In this document: positions 27,589-37,129 of the stretch, one piece after another
How the letters are laid out: the number at the start of each line of letters is the position of its first letter
Numbering within the stretch: position 1 is the first letter of the stretch
DNA from: Polaribacter filamentus
GTDB taxonomy: Bacteria; Bacteroidota; Bacteroidia; Flavobacteriales; Flavobacteriaceae
NCBI RefSeq assembly: GCF_002943715.1
Contig: NZ_MQUA01000013.1
Span: forward strand, 1,233,001-1,297,000
Reading direction: 5' to 3'
Length of the DNA stretch: 64,000 nucleotides
Notes under the pieces: model-generated
The model's database searches: none
Told to the model about the DNA's origin: nothing
The model's input: only the letters and a program-made list of their open reading frames with translations
Made by a program: the position numbers and the translations under genes

Positions 27589-28764
27589 ATGAAAAAATTA
27601 GTAATTGCATATAGCGGAGGTTTAGACACCTCTTATTGTGCCGTAAGTTTATCAAAAGAATATGAAGTGCACGCAGTTAGCGTTAACACAGGCGGATTCT
27701 CTAAAGAAGAAATAAAAAACATTGAAAGTAATGCCTATAAAATGGGTGTTTCTACGTATAAAAATATTGATGCCGTTACCACTTTTTATCAAAAAGTTGT
27801 AAAATATTTAATCTTTGGTAATGTTTTAAAAAATAATTCATATCCACTTTCTGTAAGTGCAGAAAGAATTATTCAGGCTATTGAAATTGTTGAATATGCA
27901 AAAAGTATTGATGCAGAATATATTGCGCACGGAAGCACAGGTGCAGGAAATGATCAAGTACGTTTTGATATGATTTTTCAAACCTTAGCGCCAAATATCA
28001 AAATTATCACGCCAATTAGAGACCAAAAATTAACCCGACAAGAGGAAATTGAGTATTTAAAATCCGAAGGAATTGACATGTCTTGGGAGAAATCTAAATA
28101 TTCTGTAAACAAAGGTTTATGGGGAACAAGTGTTGGAGGTGTTGAAACTTTAAAGTCAGAACTTCCTTTACCTAGTGAAGCATATCCTTCTCAATTAGTA
28201 AAAGAAGATGAAGAAAAAGTAACGTTGACTTTTAAAAATGGCGAATTTGTTGCTTTTAATGGTGCAGAAAACAAACCTGAAATCAATATTGAAAAACTAA
28301 ACGATATTGCATCAAAATATGCAATTGGTAGAGATATTCATGTTGGTGATACCATTGTTGGCACAAAAGGAAGAGTTGGTTTTGAAGCTGCTGCTGCATT
28401 AATTACCATAAAAGCACATCATTTGTTAGAAAAGCACACGTTAACAAAATGGCAATTGCAACACAAAGAATATTTGTCTAGTTTCTACGGAATGCATTTG
28501 CACGAAGGTCAATATTTAGATCCCGTAATGAGAGATACGGAAGCTTTTTTACAAAGCTCTCAAAAAATGGTTTCAGGCGATGTAATTGTTACTCTAAAAC
28601 CGTATCATTTTTCTTTGGATGGTATTGTTTCTAAACACGATTTAATGTCTAGTGAATTTAGCACGTATGGCGAAGAAAACAAGGCTTGGACTGCGGATGA
28701 TGCCAAAGGATTTATCAAAATTTTAGGAAATCAAAATAAAATATACCAGCAAGTAAATAAATAA
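27589..28764 (+). CDS. argG: Argininosuccinate synthase
   Basis: A 391-residue enzyme condensing citrulline and aspartate with ATP. The N-terminal VIAYSGGLDTSYCAV is the ATP pyrophosphatase loop; AHGSTGAGNDQVRFD, the WGTSVGG region and EGQYLDPVMRDTEAF are typical of the family. Length is near normal. It is placed early in the operon although it catalyses the penultimate step. In organisms with acylornithine carbamoyltransferase, citrulline arrives after deacylation of acylcitrulline. Confidence 0.96.
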   Translation: MKKLVIAYSGGLDTSYCAVSLSKEYEVHAVSVNTGGFSKEEIKNIESNAYKMGVSTYKNIDAVTTFYQKVVKYLIFGNVLKNNSYPLSVSAERIIQAIEIVEYAKSIDAEYIAHGSTGAGNDQVRFDMIFQTLAPNIKIITPIRDQKLTRQEEIEYLKSEGIDMSWEKSKYSVNKGLWGTSVGGVETLKSELPLPSEAYPSQLVKEDEEKVTLTFKNGEFVAFNGAENKPEINIEKLNDIASKYAIGRDIHVGDTIVGTKGRVGFEAAAALITIKAHHLLEKHTLTKWQLQHKEYLSSFYGMHLHEGQYLDPVMRDTEAFLQSSQKMVSGDVIVTLKPYHFSLDGIVSKHDLMSSEFSTYGEENKAWTADDAKGFIKILGNQNKIYQQVNK

Positions 28765-28841
28765 TGTTGAATTGTGTAATTGTTTAATCGTGTAACTGAC
28801 ACTTACCCGTTTAAACAATTAAACATATACACTTTTTAAAT

Positions 28842-29825
28842 ATGAAGAATTTAGAAATAGGAATTATCGGTGGCGCAGGTTATACAGCTGGAGAATTAAT
28901 TAGATTATTGTTACATCATCCTGAAACGAACATTAATTTTGTGTACAGCACTTCGAATGGTGGCAACAAATTATATAAAGTGCATCAGGATTTAATTGGT
29001 GATACAGAAATTAATTTCACCAATGAAATCAATACCGAAGTGGATATTTTATTTTTATGTTTAGGTCATGGAAATTCGACTGCTTTTTTAGCAAAAACTC
29101 CTTTTTCTGAGAACACAAAAATCATTGATTTAAGTAATGATTTTAGGTTAACTGCTGATAAAAATTTTGAAGGAAAGGAGTTTGTGTACGGTTTACCAGA
29201 ATTGGATAAAGAAGCTATAAAATTAGCAACACATATTGCAAATCCGGGTTGTTTTGCAACGGCTTTGCAATTGGCTATTTTACCTTTAGCAGCAAATGGT
29301 TTGTTACAAAATGATGTTCATATTAATGCCGTTACTGGTGCAACTGGCGCAGGAACTTCTTTATCTGAAACGACTCATTTTACGTGGAGAGATAATAATT
29401 TTTCTAATTATAAAGCATTTAATCATCAGCATCTAGGAGAAATTAATCAAACTGTAAATCAATTACAAACTGATTTTAAATCCGAAATTAATTTTGTTCC
29501 GAATAGAGGTAATTTTTCAAGAGGAATTTTTGCAACTACGTACACAAAGTTTGATGGTTCAATTGAAGCTGCTAAAAAAATGTACAAAGAGTATTATAAA
29601 GACGCCGCTTTTACGTTTGTTTCTGATGTTGATATTCATATGAAACAAGTCGTAAACACCAATAAATGTTTGATTCATTTAGCAAAACATACTAATAAAT
29701 TATTAATTACTAGTACAATAGATAATTTATTAAAAGGAGCTTCTGGTCAGGCAATTCAGAATATGAATTTAATGTATGGCTTTGAAGAAACGTTAGGTTT
29801 GAATTTAAAAGCGAATTATTTTTAA
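28842..29825 (+). CDS. argC: N-acetyl-gamma-glutamyl-phosphate reductase
   Basis: A 327-residue NADPH enzyme reducing N-acylglutamyl phosphate to the semialdehyde. GIIGGAGYTAGELIRLLLHHP is the nucleotide-binding start, NPGCFATALQLAILPL holds the catalytic Cys, and GASGQAIQNMNLMYGF ends the family signature. The 77-base spacer before it contains an imperfect inverted pair built from TTGTTTAA and TTAAACAA. Confidence 0.96.
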   Translation: MKNLEIGIIGGAGYTAGELIRLLLHHPETNINFVYSTSNGGNKLYKVHQDLIGDTEINFTNEINTEVDILFLCLGHGNSTAFLAKTPFSENTKIIDLSNDFRLTADKNFEGKEFVYGLPELDKEAIKLATHIANPGCFATALQLAILPLAANGLLQNDVHINAVTGATGAGTSLSETTHFTWRDNNFSNYKAFNHQHLGEINQTVNQLQTDFKSEINFVPNRGNFSRGIFATTYTKFDGSIEAAKKMYKEYYKDAAFTFVSDVDIHMKQVVNTNKCLIHLAKHTNKLLITSTIDNLLKGASGQAIQNMNLMYGFEETLGLNLKANYF

Positions 29826-30009
29826 TCGCAGGGCGATAGCCAAAGATTTATTTCCCAAAGGATTGCCTCGTAATTATAATAGTAAGAAAATGGTTATTGA
29901 TTATTTACGAGCCCGCGTTAGCGATTGAAGCGACATCCTTTTTGGAGGAACGAAAAAAAAGATACAGTGTAAAGCGCGACTTTTAGGTAACGCCCAAAAA
30001 TAATAAATT
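29826..30009. repeat. Flavobacterial-type intergenic repeat element
   Basis: A 184-base non-coding block between argC and proC, richer in GC than its surroundings. It contains CCTCGTAATTATAAT facing ATTATTTACGAG, then the phrase GCGATTGAAGCGACATCC and a later AACGCCC. I recall similar phrases scattered through flavobacterial genomes between genes. Probably a dispersed repeat, without coding capacity. Confidence 0.5.
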
Positions 30010-30801
30010 ATGAAAGTAGCAATAATTGGTGCCGGAAGTTTAGGACAATCGATCGCAAAAGGTCTTTTGAAAAATAAAGTTGTAAAATCGCTTTATTTAG
30101 CAAAGAGAAATACAAGTTCTATCAAAAGTTTTGAGGATTCTAAGGAAGTAATTTTAACTTCGGATAATGGAGAAGCTGTTACAAATGCTGATATTTTAAT
30201 TTTTGCGGTTCAACCAAGACATTTTGAAAATATTTTAGAAAATTTAAAACCGTTTCTAACTAAAAATCATGTGTTAATTTCTGTAATCACCGGATTTTCT
30301 ATTTCAAAAATTGAAGCTATTGTTGGTAAAGATCAATTTATTATTCGCTCAATGCCAAATACGGCTGCATCGGTTGGGCAATCGATGACCTGTATTTCTG
30401 CAAATGAAAAAGGGAAAGAAAAAATAGCATTGGCTAAAACTATTTTTAATAGTTTAGGACAAACTATGGAGATACCCGAAGAACAATTGCAAGCTGCAAC
30501 GGTTATTTGTGCTAGCGGAATTGCTTTTTGGATGCGCTTAATTCGTGCAACAACGCAAGGCGCAATTCAGCTGGGTTTTGAAGCGCATGAAGCACATGTT
30601 TTAGCAATGCAAACTTGTTTTGGAGCTGCCAGTTTATTAAAAGAATCAGGCAATCATCCAGAGGCAGAAATAGACAGAGTTACCACTCCTGGAGGCTGTA
30701 CTATAGAAGGTTTAAACGAAATGGAACACCAAGGTTTAAGCTCTTCTTTAATTAAAGGAATTAATAAATCATTTGATAAAATCAATCAAATTAAAAAATA
30801 A
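30010..30801 (+). CDS. proC: Pyrroline-5-carboxylate reductase
   Basis: A 263-residue NAD(P)H enzyme making proline from pyrroline-5-carboxylate. Rossmann motif VAIIGAGSLGQSIAKGL at the N-terminus, FAVQPRHF, IRSMPNTAASVGQ and the C-terminal dimerisation/active segment VTTPGGCTIEGLNEME are all present. It interrupts the arginine genes, as do proA and proB, making a combined arginine/proline operon. Confidence 0.96.
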   Translation: MKVAIIGAGSLGQSIAKGLLKNKVVKSLYLAKRNTSSIKSFEDSKEVILTSDNGEAVTNADILIFAVQPRHFENILENLKPFLTKNHVLISVITGFSISKIEAIVGKDQFIIRSMPNTAASVGQSMTCISANEKGKEKIALAKTIFNSLGQTMEIPEEQLQAATVICASGIAFWMRLIRATTQGAIQLGFEAHEAHVLAMQTCFGAASLLKESGNHPEAEIDRVTTPGGCTIEGLNEMEHQGLSSSLIKGINKSFDKINQIKK

Positions 30802-30805
30802 AAAA

Positions 30806-31936
30806 ATGTCATTATTCAACGTTTATCCGCTATATAATATCACCCCGGTTTCAGCAAAAGATGTATATGTTTATGATGAAAAAGGAATAGAATACTTAGA
30901 TTTGTACGGAGGTCATGCTGTAATTTCTATCGGACATGCACATCCAAAATATGTAGAAGCAATTACGAATCAAGTTGCAAAATTAGGTTTTTATTCAAAT
31001 GCCATTCAGAATCCTTTGCAAGAGGAATTAGCAGACAGATTAGAAGCAGTTTCTGGTTGTAAAGGCTACGAACTTTTTTTATGTAATTCTGGTGCAGAAG
31101 CAAATGAAAATGCTTTAAAATTAGCTTCTTTTAAAACCGAAAAATCAAGAGTCATTGCTTTTAAAAACGGATTTCACGGGCGAACTTCTGCGGCTGTTGC
31201 AGTAACTGATAGTAAAAGTATTATTGCGCCAATTAACGCACAACAAAAAGTTACTATTCTTGATTTAAATGATATTGAAAGCGTAAAAACTGAACTTGAA
31301 AAAGAAGATGTTTGTGCTATTATTATCGAGTTTATTCAAGGTGTTGGTGGTTTAGACCAAGCAACGAAAGAATTCTTTGAGCAAGTAGATGTGCTTTGTA
31401 AAGCAAATAACACGCTTTTTATTGCTGATGAAGTTCAGTCTGGTTATGGTCGTTCTGGAAAGTTTTTTGCTTTTCAGCACTACAATGTCACTCCGGATAT
31501 TATTTCGATTGCAAAAGGAATGGGAAACGGATTTCCTATTGGCGGAATTTTAATTCATCCAACTATTGAAGCTAAATTCGGGATGTTAGGGACCACTTTT
31601 GGCGGAAATCATTTGGCGTGTGCTGCAGGATTATCAGTTTTAAATGTAATTCATGATGATTTTTTAATCGATAATGTTCAAACAATTTCTGAATACTTTT
31701 TTAAAATGGCAGAAACCATTCCTCAAATTAAAAAGATTAAAGGAAAAGGATTAATGCTTGGTTTAGAATTCGATTTTGAGGTGAGCGAATTAAGAAAAAA
31801 ACTAATTTACGAGTATCATATTTTTACTGGAGGAGCATCGAATAAAAAAGTATTGAGAATTTTACCTCCGTTAACCATTCAAAAAAAACATATCAATCAG
31901 TTTTTTGAAGCTTTGGTAAATGCTTTGGATGAATAA
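30806..31936 (+). CDS. argD: Acetylornithine aminotransferase
   Basis: A 376-residue class III PLP aminotransferase converting N-acyl-glutamate semialdehyde to N-acylornithine. Key residues: LCNSGAEANENALK (phosphate binding), FKNGFHGRT, IADEVQSGYGRSGKFFAF and the PLP lysine in SIAKGMGNGFPIGG. ATG 30806, four bases past the proC stop, is preferred over an ATG 33 bases earlier that overlaps proC and adds a non-conserved basic extension. Confidence 0.94.
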   Translation: MSLFNVYPLYNITPVSAKDVYVYDEKGIEYLDLYGGHAVISIGHAHPKYVEAITNQVAKLGFYSNAIQNPLQEELADRLEAVSGCKGYELFLCNSGAEANENALKLASFKTEKSRVIAFKNGFHGRTSAAVAVTDSKSIIAPINAQQKVTILDLNDIESVKTELEKEDVCAIIIEFIQGVGGLDQATKEFFEQVDVLCKANNTLFIADEVQSGYGRSGKFFAFQHYNVTPDIISIAKGMGNGFPIGGILIHPTIEAKFGMLGTTFGGNHLACAAGLSVLNVIHDDFLIDNVQTISEYFFKMAETIPQIKKIKGKGLMLGLEFDFEVSELRKKLIYEYHIFTGGASNKKVLRILPPLTIQKKHINQFFEALVNALDE

Positions 31937-32039
31937 TTAAACGGCAAAAGACGCGAAGTTTATTTATCTCGCAGCGTCGCAAAAGCTTAAAGTTAAAGAT
32001 CTACTAAAAACTGCAACTGAATACTGAATACTAAAAAAA

Positions 32040-33236
32040 ATGAACACGCTTTTATCCATAGAAACTAGAAATAATGTTTTGCTAACAATGGCAGCCCTTT
32101 TAGAGCAAAATAGAATAGCACTTATCAACATCAACAAAAAGGATTTAGAGGCTTATAAAGGTACCGATATTTCTATGTATGATCGCTTAAAAGTTGATGA
32201 TGCAAAAGTTGATGAAATGATTGCGGCGGCTAAACATTTAGCTTCACAAGAAGACCCTGTTGGTGTTGAACGTTTCAGTTTTAAGCATGAAAACGGCATG
32301 CAAGTATATAATAAAACTGCATCCTTTGGCACGATCTTAATTATCTACGAATCTAGACCAGATGTTACGGTGGAAGCTGCAGGAATTGCTTTTAAATCAG
32401 GAAATAAAATTTTATTAAAAGGCGGAAAAGAATCTTTAAATTCAAATTTAAAGATTGTTGAATTGTGGCATAAAGCTATAGAAAAATATAATGCTTCGTC
32501 AAATTGGGTTGAATATTTACAATTTAACAGAACAGAAACTCAAGTATTTTTAGAAAAACCAACTCAGAAAGTAGATTTAATTGTGCCAAGAGGTGGTGAA
32601 AAATTAATTGCTTTTGTAAAGAAACACGCTACTTGTCCGGTTATTATTAGCGGTCGAGGAAATAATTTTGTATATGTTCATATAGAAGCAGATTTAGACA
32701 TTGCAATAGCTATTATCCTCAATGGAAAATCAAAAATATCTGCTTGTAATGCTGTCGATAAAGTTTTGATTGATGAAAATCTTCCGAATAAAAAGGAATT
32801 CATTCACAAATTAATATCAAAATTGAATGAATTTAAAATTCAGGTTTTGGGTGATGAAAGAACATCAGAAAATCATCAACTTGAAAAAATTTCCTCAAAC
32901 GATGTTTGGTCTGAAGAATTTTTAGATTACAAAATGGTACTTGGAGAAACTTTATCCAGTGAAGCTGCCATTGAAATGATTAACAACTATTCTGGCGGTC
33001 ATTCATCTGTAATCATCACAAAAAATGATGCTATTGCAAAAGTATTTATGGAAAATGTAGATAATGCCGCTGTATATCATAACGCTTCCACACGTTTTAC
33101 AGATGGTGGTCAGTTAGGTTTAGGCGGGGAATTGGCAATAAGTACAGATAAGTTACACCAACGTGGACCCATTGGTTTGCAACATTTGGTAACTAATAAA
33201 TGGTATGTTCATGGAAATGGACAAATCAGAAGTTAA
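32040..33236 (+). CDS. proA: Gamma-glutamyl phosphate reductase
   Basis: A 398-residue NADPH enzyme reducing glutamyl-5-phosphate to the semialdehyde for proline. IIYESRPDVTVEAAGIAFKSGN and ILLKGGKESLNSN mark the cofactor domain; KISACNAVDKVLI contains the catalytic Cys; and NASTRFTDGGQLGLGGELAIST is the family signature. Followed closely by proB, its functional partner. Confidence 0.96.
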   Translation: MNTLLSIETRNNVLLTMAALLEQNRIALININKKDLEAYKGTDISMYDRLKVDDAKVDEMIAAAKHLASQEDPVGVERFSFKHENGMQVYNKTASFGTILIIYESRPDVTVEAAGIAFKSGNKILLKGGKESLNSNLKIVELWHKAIEKYNASSNWVEYLQFNRTETQVFLEKPTQKVDLIVPRGGEKLIAFVKKHATCPVIISGRGNNFVYVHIEADLDIAIAIILNGKSKISACNAVDKVLIDENLPNKKEFIHKLISKLNEFKIQVLGDERTSENHQLEKISSNDVWSEEFLDYKMVLGETLSSEAAIEMINNYSGGHSSVIITKNDAIAKVFMENVDNAAVYHNASTRFTDGGQLGLGGELAISTDKLHQRGPIGLQHLVTNKWYVHGNGQIRS

Positions 33237-33350
33237 ATATTTTAATTTATAGTTTTCAGTCGCAGTTGGCAGTAAAAAACTTTGCGCTTTCGCGACTCTT
33301 CGAGAACAATATAAATTGAAAATTAGAAAGCAAAACATGAATTAAATACA

Positions 33351-34115
33351 ATGCAAAAAAAGAAACGCATTTTACTAAAAGTAGGTTCAAATACACTCAC
33401 AAAAGAAACGAATAATATTTCTAGAGGAAAAATTGAAGATATTGCAAATCAGATTGCAAAACTAAAAGATACCTGCGAATTTGTTATTGTAAGTTCTGGC
33501 GCAATTGCTGTTGCAAAACAGTTTGTAAAATTAGAAAGCAAACATGAAGAAGTATTTGTAAAACAAGCCCTTGCTTCGATTGGCCAGCCACATTTAATCA
33601 GAATTTATCAAGAAATTTTTAGAGAATATGGTCTGTTAACTTCGCAATGTTTACTGTCTTATTCAGATTTTGAAAGAGAACAAAGTAAAGTCAATATTGT
33701 AAACACCATCAATGTTTTGGTACAGAATAATTACATTCCGATTATCAACGAAAATGACACCGTTGCTACGGATGAAATTCAGTTTGGTGATAATGATAAA
33801 TTGGCTGCTTTAACGGCGACTTTATTAGAGGTTGATTTGTTAATAATTGCTACGAATACATTTGGAATTTACACAAAAGAATCTATTAAAAATGACGATC
33901 CTAAAACCATTTTAGAAGTTACTAATTTTGATGATTTATTAAAAGAAGTTGTAAACTTAAAATCTACGCATGGAAGTGGAGGAATGCAATCTAAAATTGA
34001 GGCCGCAGCTTTAAGTAAAAAAGCAAACATAGAAACTTGGATTGTAAACGGTTTGGAAGATCATTTTATCACAAATGCTTTTGAAAATAAAGTACCTTTT
34101 ACCAAAATCAAATAA
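33351..34115 (+). CDS. proB: Glutamate 5-kinase (short form)
   Basis: A 254-residue amino-acid kinase that phosphorylates glutamate. VGSNTLTKE, VIVSSGAIAVAKQ, NENDTVATDEIQFGDNDKLAA and GSGGMQSKIEAA are the kinase motifs. It lacks the C-terminal PUA domain of the about 367-residue E. coli enzyme, a known shorter form. The pairing with proA suggests channelling of the unstable phosphate. Confidence 0.95.
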   Translation: MQKKKRILLKVGSNTLTKETNNISRGKIEDIANQIAKLKDTCEFVIVSSGAIAVAKQFVKLESKHEEVFVKQALASIGQPHLIRIYQEIFREYGLLTSQCLLSYSDFEREQSKVNIVNTINVLVQNNYIPIINENDTVATDEIQFGDNDKLAALTATLLEVDLLIIATNTFGIYTKESIKNDDPKTILEVTNFDDLLKEVVNLKSTHGSGGMQSKIEAAALSKKANIETWIVNGLEDHFITNAFENKVPFTKIK

Positions 34116-34165
34116 TTTTTCAAGCAAATTTCTGAAAACTTTACAGGTATAAAAATATAATAAGA

Positions 34166-35104
34166 ATGAAACATTACACATCGATTAACGATATTGACGA
34201 TATCAATTCTTGGATTGAAGAAATCAAAGAAATCAAAGCAAATCCTTTAAAAAACATAGAATTAGGCAAAAATAAAACCATAGGTTTGCTTTTTTTTAAT
34301 TCGAGTTTACGTACGCGGTTAAGTACACAGAAAGCAGCTTTAAATTTAGGAATGAATCCGATTGTGATGAATGTTTCTGGTGATGCATGGGGAATTGAAT
34401 TTGAAGATGGAACCATCATGAATGGCACTACTGCAGAACATATTAAAGAAGCTGCCGCTGTAGTTTCTCAATATTGTGATGTTATTGCAGTGCGAGCTTT
34501 CCCAACTTTAACAGACAAAGAAAAAGACGAATCTGAACATGTTATAAAATCTTTTGTGAAATTCGCTTCTGTGCCGATTATAAGTATGGAAAGTGCAACT
34601 GAGCATCCTTTACAAGGTTTAACAGATGCTATTACAATTTCTGAAAACAGTACAAAAAAGAGACCAAAAGTTGTTTTAAGTTGGGCGCCACATGTAAAAG
34701 CGTTGCCACACGCCGTTGCAAATAGTTTTGTGCAAGCGATGCAAAAAATGGATGTTGAGTTTGTAATTGCAAATCCTGAAGGATATAATTTAAACTCAGA
34801 AATCACAAAAAATACAGCTATTTTATACAATCAAGAAGAAGCTTTTAAAGATGCTGATTTTGTGTATACAAAAAACTGGAGTTCTTATGATGAATACGGA
34901 AAAGTACTAAACACAGATCCTAATTGGATGATTACCAAAGAGAAAATTGGAACTGCTAAATTTATGCATTGTTTGCCTGTTCGAAGAAATGTGATTGTAG
35001 AAGATGCTGTTTTAGATTCTGATGGTTCTTTAGTTATTGAACAAGCAAATAATAGAACTTTTGCAGCTCAATTGGTTTTGAAGAAGATTTTAGAAAACAA
35101 CTAA
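34166..35104 (+). CDS. argF': N-acyl (acetyl or succinyl) ornithine carbamoyltransferase
   Basis: A 312-residue transcarbamylase of the Bacteroidota acylornithine type rather than ordinary OTCase. The carbamoyl-phosphate site reads FFNSSLRTRLSTQ (residues 43-55), with the long proline/glutamate loop IMNGTTAEHIKEA around residue 90, HPLQGLTDA, and the catalytic-Cys motif MHCLPVRRN. The residue that in characterised enzymes separates succinylornithine (Pro90) from acetylornithine (Glu) use is Ala90 here, so the acyl group cannot be named. Its product, acylcitrulline, would go to the M20 deacylase downstream. Confidence 0.9.
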   Translation: MKHYTSINDIDDINSWIEEIKEIKANPLKNIELGKNKTIGLLFFNSSLRTRLSTQKAALNLGMNPIVMNVSGDAWGIEFEDGTIMNGTTAEHIKEAAAVVSQYCDVIAVRAFPTLTDKEKDESEHVIKSFVKFASVPIISMESATEHPLQGLTDAITISENSTKKRPKVVLSWAPHVKALPHAVANSFVQAMQKMDVEFVIANPEGYNLNSEITKNTAILYNQEEAFKDADFVYTKNWSSYDEYGKVLNTDPNWMITKEKIGTAKFMHCLPVRRNVIVEDAVLDSDGSLVIEQANNRTFAAQLVLKKILENN

Positions 35105-35172
35105 CGTCATTGCGAAGTGCGAAGCAATCTGTTACTTAATAAAAAGATTGCTTCGTTCCTAGCAATAACAAT
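35105..35172. repeat. Palindromic intergenic repeat, copy A
   Basis: Between the carbamoyltransferase and argB genes: CGTCATTGCGAAG, then GAAGCAATCT and its complement AGATTGCTTC around a short loop, then GCAATAAC. It would fold into one long hairpin. A diverged copy lies at 37036-37112. Confidence 0.7.
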
Positions 35173-35181
35173 ACAATAAAA

Positions 35182-35958
35182 ATGGAAAAACTATCAATCA
35201 TAAAAATTGGCGGAAACATTATTGAAGATGAAACTTCTTTACATGATTTTCTAAAATTGTTTTCTAATTTAGAAGGAAAGAAAATTCTTGTTCATGGAGG
35301 TGGAAAACGTGCAACTGCAATGGCTTCAAAATTAGGAATTGAGTCGAAAATGGTGAATGGCAGGCGAATTACAGATGCTGAAACTTTAGAGGTAATTACC
35401 ATGGTTTATGGAGGATTGGTCAACAAAAATATAGTGGCTAAATTGCAAGCTATAAACACAAACGCAATTGGCTTAACAGGTGCAGATATTAACAGCATTA
35501 AATCTGATAAAAGACCTGTAAAGGAGGTTGATTTTGGTTTTGTGGGTGATGTAAAGGAAGTTGCTTCAAATTCTATTAATAAACTACTTCAGGCCGATTT
35601 TACGCCCGTTTTCTGTGCAATTACACATGATGGAAAAGGACAATTATTAAACACAAATGCCGATACCATTTCAAGTCAAGTTGCAATCGGAATGAGCAAA
35701 CTCTACGAAACATCCATTTATTACTGTTTTGAACTAAATGGAGTTTTACAAGATTTTAGTGATACGAATTCAGTGATAAAATTAATCAATTCTAAAAAGT
35801 ATCTAGAATTATTGAATGACGGCATTATTGCTAACGGAATGTTGCCAAAGTTAGAAAATTGTTTTGATGCTTTAAAAAATGGAGTTCATCAAGTAAAAAT
35901 GGGTAACACTTCGATGTTGACAAAAGAAAACGATAATTTTACAACTATAACTTTATAA
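35182..35958 (+). CDS. argB: Acetylglutamate kinase
   Basis: A 258-residue amino-acid kinase phosphorylating N-acylglutamate, the second step of the pathway. IIKIGGNIIEDE, LVHGGGKRATAMASKLGI, MVNGRRITDAETLEVI and the NTNADTISSQVAIGMS segment match the family. ArgB is the usual point of arginine feedback in organisms with a linear or cyclic route, but the N-terminal helix typical of arginine-sensitive hexamers is missing, so feedback may act elsewhere. Confidence 0.95.
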   Translation: MEKLSIIKIGGNIIEDETSLHDFLKLFSNLEGKKILVHGGGKRATAMASKLGIESKMVNGRRITDAETLEVITMVYGGLVNKNIVAKLQAINTNAIGLTGADINSIKSDKRPVKEVDFGFVGDVKEVASNSINKLLQADFTPVFCAITHDGKGQLLNTNADTISSQVAIGMSKLYETSIYYCFELNGVLQDFSDTNSVIKLINSKKYLELLNDGIIANGMLPKLENCFDALKNGVHQVKMGNTSMLTKENDNFTTITL

Positions 35959-35959
35959 T

Positions 35960-37027
35960 ATGACAATCGAAAAATTATCAGAAAACGCAATTTCTCTTTT
36001 AAAAAATTTGATTGAAACACAATCATTTTCTCAAGAAGAAGAAAACACTGCCAAACTTATTGAAGGATGGTTTTTGGAAAATGAAATTCCGTTTAAAAGG
36101 ACAAAAAATAATATTTGGGCAACCAACAAGTATTTTGATGATAGCAAACCAACATTATTGTTAAACTCACATCACGATACCGTAAAACCAAATTCTGCGT
36201 ATACAAAAGACCCTTTTAAAGCGATTGTAGAAGAAGGAAAATTATATGGCTTAGGAAGCAATGATGCTGGTGGATGTTTAGTTTCTTTAATTGCCACTTT
36301 TACAAACTTTTACACGCAAAAAAATCTAAAATATAATTTAGTTATTGTTGCATCCGCAGAAGAAGAAAATAGCGGTAAAAATGGATTAAATAGTATGTTA
36401 CCAATTATTCCGCGTATTGATGTTGCCATTGTTGGCGAGCCCACTTTAATGAATTTAGCGGTTGCAGAAAAAGGTTTGGTTGTTTTTGATGCAGTTGTAG
36501 CAGGCACTCCTAGCCATGCTGCGCATCCAAATACTAACAATTCAATTTATAATACGATTGAAGTTTTACAATGGTTTAAAGATTTTAAATTCGATAAAAC
36601 TTCGGATGCTTTAGGTGATGTAAAAATGACGGTAACTCAAATTTCTGCTGGCTCTCAACACAATGTGGTGCCTGCTCATGTAGATTTGGTGGTTGATGTT
36701 CGTGTAAATGATGCCTATTCTAATCAGGAAATTGCAGACATTTTGAAAGAAAAATCACCTTGTACAAAAATAACTCCCAGAAGTTTACGATTAAACTCCT
36801 CTGCTATTCCTGTAGATCACGACTTAGTAAAAGCAGGAATTGCAATGGGCAGAGAAACCTATGGTTCGCCAACATTATCTGATCAAGCAGTTTTAACGTG
36901 CAAATCTTTAAAATTAGGTCCTGGAGACAGCACTCGTTCTCATTCTGCCGATGAATTTATCTATCTTGCAGAAATTGAAGAGGGAATTATTATATACGTA
37001 GAATTGTTGAATCGTGTAATTGTTTAA
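35960..37027 (+). CDS. argE: M20 family N-acylcitrulline/ornithine deacylase
   Basis: A 355-residue zinc peptidase-fold enzyme. LLNSHHDTVKP (metal His and Asp), LGSNDAGGCLV, ASAEEENSGKNG (catalytic and bridging Glu) and IVGEPT are the M20 motifs; GTPSHAAHPN contains the dimer-interface His. Starts one base after argB. Given the acylornithine carbamoyltransferase, the physiological substrate is probably acylcitrulline rather than acylornithine. Confidence 0.88.
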   Translation: MTIEKLSENAISLLKNLIETQSFSQEEENTAKLIEGWFLENEIPFKRTKNNIWATNKYFDDSKPTLLLNSHHDTVKPNSAYTKDPFKAIVEEGKLYGLGSNDAGGCLVSLIATFTNFYTQKNLKYNLVIVASAEEENSGKNGLNSMLPIIPRIDVAIVGEPTLMNLAVAEKGLVVFDAVVAGTPSHAAHPNTNNSIYNTIEVLQWFKDFKFDKTSDALGDVKMTVTQISAGSQHNVVPAHVDLVVDVRVNDAYSNQEIADILKEKSPCTKITPRSLRLNSSAIPVDHDLVKAGIAMGRETYGSPTLSDQAVLTCKSLKLGPGDSTRSHSADEFIYLAEIEEGIIIYVELLNRVIV

Positions 37028-37035
37028 AAAGTAAC

Positions 37036-37112
37036 AAAACGTCATAACGAGGAAGATATGATGAAGTTATCTCACTTTAAAAAAGAAAGATTGCTTCATT
37101 CTTCGCAATGAC
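37036..37112. repeat. Palindromic intergenic repeat, copy B
   Basis: Diverged relative of the element at 35105: starts CGTCATAACGAGGAAG and ends AGATTGCTTCATTCTTCGC AATGAC, with partial self-complementarity. Sits between argE and argH. Confidence 0.6.
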
Positions 37113-37129
37113 AAAAAAATATAGAAATT

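Noticed and set aside
29826..30009. Riboswitch inside the arginine operon
   Set aside because: The block resembles a dispersed repeat and no known aptamer core was recognised.
30773..30805. Longer N-terminus for argD
   Set aside because: The added residues are basic, overlap proC and do not resemble aminotransferase starts; the ATG at 30806 fits the family.
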